A stretch of 8,193 nt of DNA, taken from Verrucomicrobiota bacterium (GTDB taxonomy: Bacteria; Verrucomicrobiota; Verrucomicrobiia; Chthoniobacterales; UBA10450). The notes under the pieces are model-generated. The model was not told the DNA's origin. It searched no databases and saw only the letters and a list, made by a program, of their open reading frames with translations. Made by a program: the position numbers and the translations under genes. Location: assembly GCA_003218815.1 (NCBI GenBank), contig QHON01000123.1, forward strand, positions 1-8,193, in the 5' to 3' direction. This document shows positions 5,149 to 8,193 of the stretch, piece after piece; the first letter of the stretch is position 1; the number at the start of each line of letters is the position of its first letter.

Positions 5149-6922
5149 ACTCCCAGCCGATCTGGCGACCTTTGTTTTGTTCTTCAAGCCAGCTCATCAG
5201 CGGCTTGAAGTAATCCATCATCGCGCGGGTGGAGATATCTTCGCCGGTCGCTTCCTTTAAAACTTTCCGCCAATCTTCGGTGCCTCCTTTTTTCAAAATG
5301 TTGTTCAGCCACGTACCGACTTCTTTGTTGTCAGCATAATTACAAGATTGGGGCGGTTGATGCAGGATTTTGCGCGCGATGTAATCGTGCAACTGAAACT
5401 TAAACACGGTCGCAAACGCATAATTATAGTAATAAGCGGGAGCATCGTTGATGTGCGTTTTGGTCGCTGCATCGCAGAATTCCTCGCCGCGCGGTGACGG
5501 CGGCTCGACCCCTTGCATGTCGCCCACGTATTTCCACCAGCGCGCGTTCCATTGATCGGGCGGCAGATTTTTCGCGTAAATGTCCGCTTCCCAATGCGGC
5601 ATCACACCGCACGCGAAATAAATGAATGGAACCGAGCGCGCCAGCGCGTCATCCAAAAGGAACGCGGTCTTATCCGGTTTAAAGTCGGCTGGCAATATTT
5701 CTCGCGATTGCAAATACGGTACCTGGCTCGAGGCAAGCCCAATCAACTCGCCGACACCTTCATGGAATCCGGGCGCCGCGCCCAGTCGTAACAGATAAGG
5801 AACCTCCGGACGGGTGTAGGCTTTGAAATAATACCCGTGACCGAGTTCGTGATGCGCGATGAAGAACCAGCGCGCATTTGGTTCGATGCTTTGGAGCGAA
5901 CGAATCTCGTTCTCAAGATCGATATGCCAGCAGGAAGCGTGCGTGTTTTTCTTCCGTTTCGAATCCGGCGGCAACGGATAAAGATCCGATTTCTGCCAAA
6001 AACTTTCCGGTAACGGCGAAAATCCAAGTCCGGTATAGAATTGTTCGGCCGTTTTGATAATCCATTCCGACTTACGTCCCTCGAAGTATTTGTCGATATT
6101 AGCGGCCTCGACCAGGTCGGGCCATTCCTGGCTCCAGCGATTATTGATCCAGTGCGCCGGGATTTTCTTTGGCACCGGCTGATGATATTTCTCGGCCAGT
6201 TTGTATTTCGCCCAGGTGTGCAACTGCAAATAAAGCGGACGGAGCGTTGCCATCCAATCGTCCAGCATCTTGAGCATCTCGTCGGTCGTCATGCTATAAG
6301 CCGCGACTTCGAGCGAAAAGTAATCGGGATACTTCATCTCCTTCGCCACACCGTTCCGAAGATCACGCAGGATCACGAGGTTCGGCTTGAGCTTTGGCCC
6401 GATTTCTTTTGACGCTTCCCAAACCGCTTTGCGTTCGGTGAGATCACTGCTCTTCTCGAGCTTATTATCGATGTCGTTCGCGGTGATCTTCTGACCGTTC
6501 AGTTTGAATTCGAAACTGTTGAGGATCGACGCTTGTTTCGTTTCGGCTTGGACGCGTTTGGTAACAAGATCGGGATTTGTCATCGGACCTTCCGCCGCGT
6601 TTAAGAGAAGTTGTTTCAATTCCCGAACCGTGAGCTCATTTAATTCTTTCTGATGCGTGAGCAGTTCCCGTGCCTCGGTAATGATTGCCGGATTGCCGTT
6701 AAACGCAGCGTAGGCCTTGCCGGTCGCTTCAGCTGCAGCATCATGCTCGGGCGTGACGTCTGTAACCGCCTGCCACTGTGCCTCGCTGTTTACGCGATAA
6801 AGAGCTTGGTAACCGGCATTAGCGAGTTTCAGAAACCGATCAGCGCGCTCTTGATTCGGTGAAACGGCGAACGTGAGAGATGGAAGCAAAAGCAAGAACA
6901 AGAAAAATGCAGTGCGATGCAT
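5147..6922 (-). CDS. Exported M2-family peptidyl-dipeptidase (angiotensin-converting-enzyme-like)
   Basis: A 591-aa zinc metallopeptidase expected to remove C-terminal dipeptides from short peptides outside the cytoplasm. Residues 1-19 are a signal peptide ending LTFA. Active site: HELGH at 358-362 with catalytic Glu359, and third zinc ligand Glu388 in PGFHEGVGEL. Compared with human ACE, the H-x3-H to E gap is 26 rather than 24 residues. Substrate-side residues are also recognisable: THASCW (327-332; ACE His353), KTH (488-490; ACE Lys511/His513) and Tyr498/Tyr501 (ACE Tyr520/Tyr523). The rest is the usual long helical fold, and the length matches one complete ACE domain. There is no membrane anchor at the C-terminus. 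ATG 6922 directly precedes the signal peptide; a Shine-Dalgarno site is not apparent. It is divergent from the CDGSH gene with 63 bp between. A nutritional or peptide-trimming role is inferred. Confidence 0.95.
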   Translation of the reverse strand: MHRTAFFLFLLLLPSLTFAVSPNQERADRFLKLANAGYQALYRVNSEAQWQAVTDVTPEHDAAAEATGKAYAAFNGNPAIITEARELLTHQKELNELTVRELKQLLLNAAEGPMTNPDLVTKRVQAETKQASILNSFEFKLNGQKITANDIDNKLEKSSDLTERKAVWEASKEIGPKLKPNLVILRDLRNGVAKEMKYPDYFSLEVAAYSMTTDEMLKMLDDWMATLRPLYLQLHTWAKYKLAEKYHQPVPKKIPAHWINNRWSQEWPDLVEAANIDKYFEGRKSEWIIKTAEQFYTGLGFSPLPESFWQKSDLYPLPPDSKRKKNTHASCWHIDLENEIRSLQSIEPNARWFFIAHHELGHGYYFKAYTRPEVPYLLRLGAAPGFHEGVGELIGLASSQVPYLQSREILPADFKPDKTAFLLDDALARSVPFIYFACGVMPHWEADIYAKNLPPDQWNARWWKYVGDMQGVEPPSPRGEEFCDAATKTHINDAPAYYYNYAFATVFKFQLHDYIARKILHQPPQSCNYADNKEVGTWLNNILKKGGTEDWRKVLKEATGEDISTRAMMDYFKPLMSWLEEQNKGRQIGWE

Positions 6923-6985
6923 GGGCGCAGCCTAACCGCATTCGCGCGAAGTTGTGAAGCGAGAAGAGCGCGTTAGCTTTGCCAC

Positions 6986-7174
6986 ATGCGCAGAGTTGTT
7001 AAATCGGACCAGCGACCTTTGGAAATCAAGCCCCAGCAAGAATCCGTTTGGATTTGTATGTGCGGTCTATCGAAAAACCAGCCGTTCTGCGACGGCTCGC
7101 ATAAGACCACCAGGGACGAGGAAGACGGCAAAACCTACGAGTACGACGCCGAAGGACACCGACGAGAAGTCTGA
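6986..7174 (+). CDS. CDGSH iron-sulfur domain protein (mitoNEET-like, 62 aa)
   Basis: A small single-domain protein carrying the complete 2Fe-2S signature: C24-x-C26, then C35-D-G-S-H39, in WICMCGLSKNQPFCDGSH (22-39). The three Cys and one His ligate a redox-active, labile [2Fe-2S] cluster, as in mitoNEET and bacterial CDGSH proteins. These are proposed to act in electron or cluster transfer; the partner is unknown. It lacks the membrane anchor of mitochondrial relatives and is expected to be cytoplasmic. Length fits bacterial stand-alone versions, and all four ligands are present. The ATG at 6986 gives an N-terminus (MRRVVKSDQRPLEIKP) typical of the family; no strong Shine-Dalgarno site is seen. 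It is divergent from the M2 peptidase gene, and the short 63-bp gap must hold both promoters or share control. Confidence 0.93.
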   Translation: MRRVVKSDQRPLEIKPQQESVWICMCGLSKNQPFCDGSHKTTRDEEDGKTYEYDAEGHRREV

Positions 7175-7393
7175 GGAGCGCTTTTATCGGCTATCGCGAA
7201 TCCCGCGCTGTCGAAAGTTTGACGGTCTGCTTCTCAGAATGAGTTTTTCTCGCTCGCGCGTTGCTCTGCTTCCTCTATCAGTTTTTCAACCCCCGGTTAT
7301 GTCGGGCCAGCGGGAAGTGTACCGCATAGTGTGAATCGCCGTTTGCCGTTCCTCCAGCCGGCAAAATTACCGCCGCCACCGTTCCGAATAACG

Positions 7394-7430
7394 ATTAATT
7401 AATAGGGACTCAAGAACGGCTTGACTCAAG
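7394..7430 (+). promoter_or_regulatory. AT palindrome plus GACTCAAG direct repeat, candidate SDR control site
   Basis: ATTAATTAAT (7394-7403) is a perfect 10-bp palindrome in GC-rich surroundings. It is followed by GGACTCAAG and TGACTCAAG with a 16-nt period. Position, 58-94 bp before the SDR start, suits a promoter with an operator. Function is inferred; chance is possible. Confidence 0.3.
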
Positions 7431-7478
7431 TGCGTTGGCGAACGGTTCCAGCGACGCGCTGCCAGAGGGGCCTGTTTT

Positions 7479-7482
7479 GGAG
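7479..7482 (+). promoter_or_regulatory. Ribosome binding site of the SDR gene
   Basis: GGAG, 5 nt before ATG 7488, supports that start over the out-of-frame TTG at 7421. Confidence 0.45.
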
Positions 7483-7487
7483 CTTAC

Positions 7488-8193
7488 ATGAAAACAGAAA
7501 CCGCGTCAGTCAAAGAAACCGTCCTAATTACAGGATCGACCAACGGTATTGGACTCCATCTGGCGAAGGAATTCGCCAGGCGCGGACATCCCTTGGTGCT
7601 TGTTGCTCCAGTCGAATCAGAGCTCCAGAAGGTTGCTTCCGAACTGAAAACTGCAGGCGCCGTGTCAGTGAGGATAATCGCGAAAGATCTGGAAAAGTCC
7701 AAAGCACCGCAACAGATCTTTGATGAATTATCTTACGAGCGCATCTACGTCGATATCCTGGTTAACAATGCCGGATTCAGCCACAGAGGAAAATTTTGGG
7801 AAATTCCGATCGAGCACGACATCTCGATGTTGCGGCTGAATATCGAAGCAGTCTTGCGCCTCACCAAGTTGTTCTTGCCGCCGATAATCGCCCGTCGACA
7901 TGGACGCGTTCTGAACGTGGCGTCGGTCGCCGGGTTCGAGGCTGGTCCGTCGTTGGCTGTTTATCATGCCTCGAAGGCGTTTGTTCTCTCACTTACCGAA
8001 GCACTGGCGACTGAATTGGCAGATACGGGCGTTACTTCGACTGCCCTTTGTCCGGGGCCAACCGATACCGATTTGTTCGAAAGATCCGGCATGCTAAGCG
8101 CACGCATGTTTCAAAAGGCGAATTTAATGGCGCCACAAGATGTCGCCAAAGCCGGATATGAAGGAGTCATGGCTGGCGATCGGATCGTCGTTC
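7488..8193 (+). CDS. Short-chain dehydrogenase/reductase (SDR), 3'-truncated by window edge
   Basis: A classical SDR using NAD(H) or NADP(H) on an unidentified alcohol or ketone; 235 residues are visible before the window ends, out of a usual 250-270. The start at ATG 7488 is chosen because GGAG (7479-7482) lies 5 nt upstream and the first strand begins 11 residues in. Motifs: cofactor loop TGSTNGIG (15-22), NNAG (93-96), Asn118, catalytic Ser146 in NVASVAG, Tyr159-x3-Lys163 in YHASK, and CPGPTDT (about 189-195). All four residues of the Asn-Ser-Tyr-Lys tetrad are present. After strand 2 the usual ARR/ARN is replaced by APVE (40-43), so the Arg that often favours NADPH is missing. Sequence flavour is that of the DltE/YqjQ-like cytoplasmic SDR group. 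The AT palindrome and direct repeat upstream suggest its own promoter. Substrate is unknown. Confidence 0.93.
   Translation, partial: MKTETASVKETVLITGSTNGIGLHLAKEFARRGHPLVLVAPVESELQKVASELKTAGAVSVRIIAKDLEKSKAPQQIFDELSYERIYVDILVNNAGFSHRGKFWEIPIEHDISMLRLNIEAVLRLTKLFLPPIIARRHGRVLNVASVAGFEAGPSLAVYHASKAFVLSLTEALATELADTGVTSTALCPGPTDTDLFERSGMLSARMFQKANLMAPQDVAKAGYEGVMAGDRIVV

Larger units (their letters stand above)
7175..7487. other. Intergenic region between CDGSH and SDR genes
   Basis: A 313-bp stretch with no supported gene. Open frames across it lack family features and are out of frame with both neighbours. It holds a 10-bp AT palindrome ATTAATTAAT (7394-7403) and a GACTCAAG direct repeat (7407-7414 and 7423-7430), the likely promoter or operator area of the SDR gene. 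I see no clear terminator after the CDGSH gene. Confidence 0.6.

Noticed and set aside
6954..7334. 126-aa plus-strand frame overlapping the CDGSH gene
   Set aside because: The other frame holds the complete C-x-C...CDGSH signature with the usual length; this one has none.
7421..7723. 100-aa plus-strand frame
   Set aside because: Starts at TTG and overlaps the SDR gene out of frame; the SDR frame from 7488 carries all cofactor and catalytic motifs.

Overview
The window looks like a chromosomal stretch of a free-living bacterium, by eye moderately GC-rich. My best guess is Verrucomicrobiota (soil Chthoniobacterales-like). That rests on gene content (secreted Ig-like and adhesin-like proteins, an M2 peptidase, a tiny Cys-rich secreted peptide), few clear Shine-Dalgarno sites, and short dispersed palindromic repeats. 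The assignment is inference; no rRNA or other marker gene is present.

Layout. A DHA2-type drug/proton antiporter (minus, cut by the left edge) is divergent from a secreted two-domain protein of unknown function, followed by a lipoprotein of the DUF2807 adhesin/beta-helix family. Next comes a 51-aa secreted Cys-rich peptide (minus). It is divergent from a zinc-ribbon metallo-beta-lactamase-fold protein, which converges on a class III-type sirtuin (minus). An exported ACE-like M2 dipeptidyl carboxypeptidase (minus) is divergent from a CDGSH iron-sulfur protein. A short-chain dehydrogenase runs off the right edge.

The genes do not form one obvious pathway. Most are single transcription units; only the 1035-2099 and 2164-2814 pair could be co-transcribed. 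Four products carry export signals, so the region leans towards envelope and periplasmic functions, alongside NAD(P)- and metal-dependent enzymes.

The most interesting non-coding signal is a family of imperfect palindromes of about 85-92 bp in three intergenic spaces (about 2829-2912, 3183-3274, 5062-5148). The two best copies share terminal inverted repeats, a conserved GTCCCT loop and compensatory base-pair changes in their stems. Two of the three copies lie exactly at a stop codon. I see no CRISPR array, tRNA, rRNA, transposase, phage gene or recognisable defence system.
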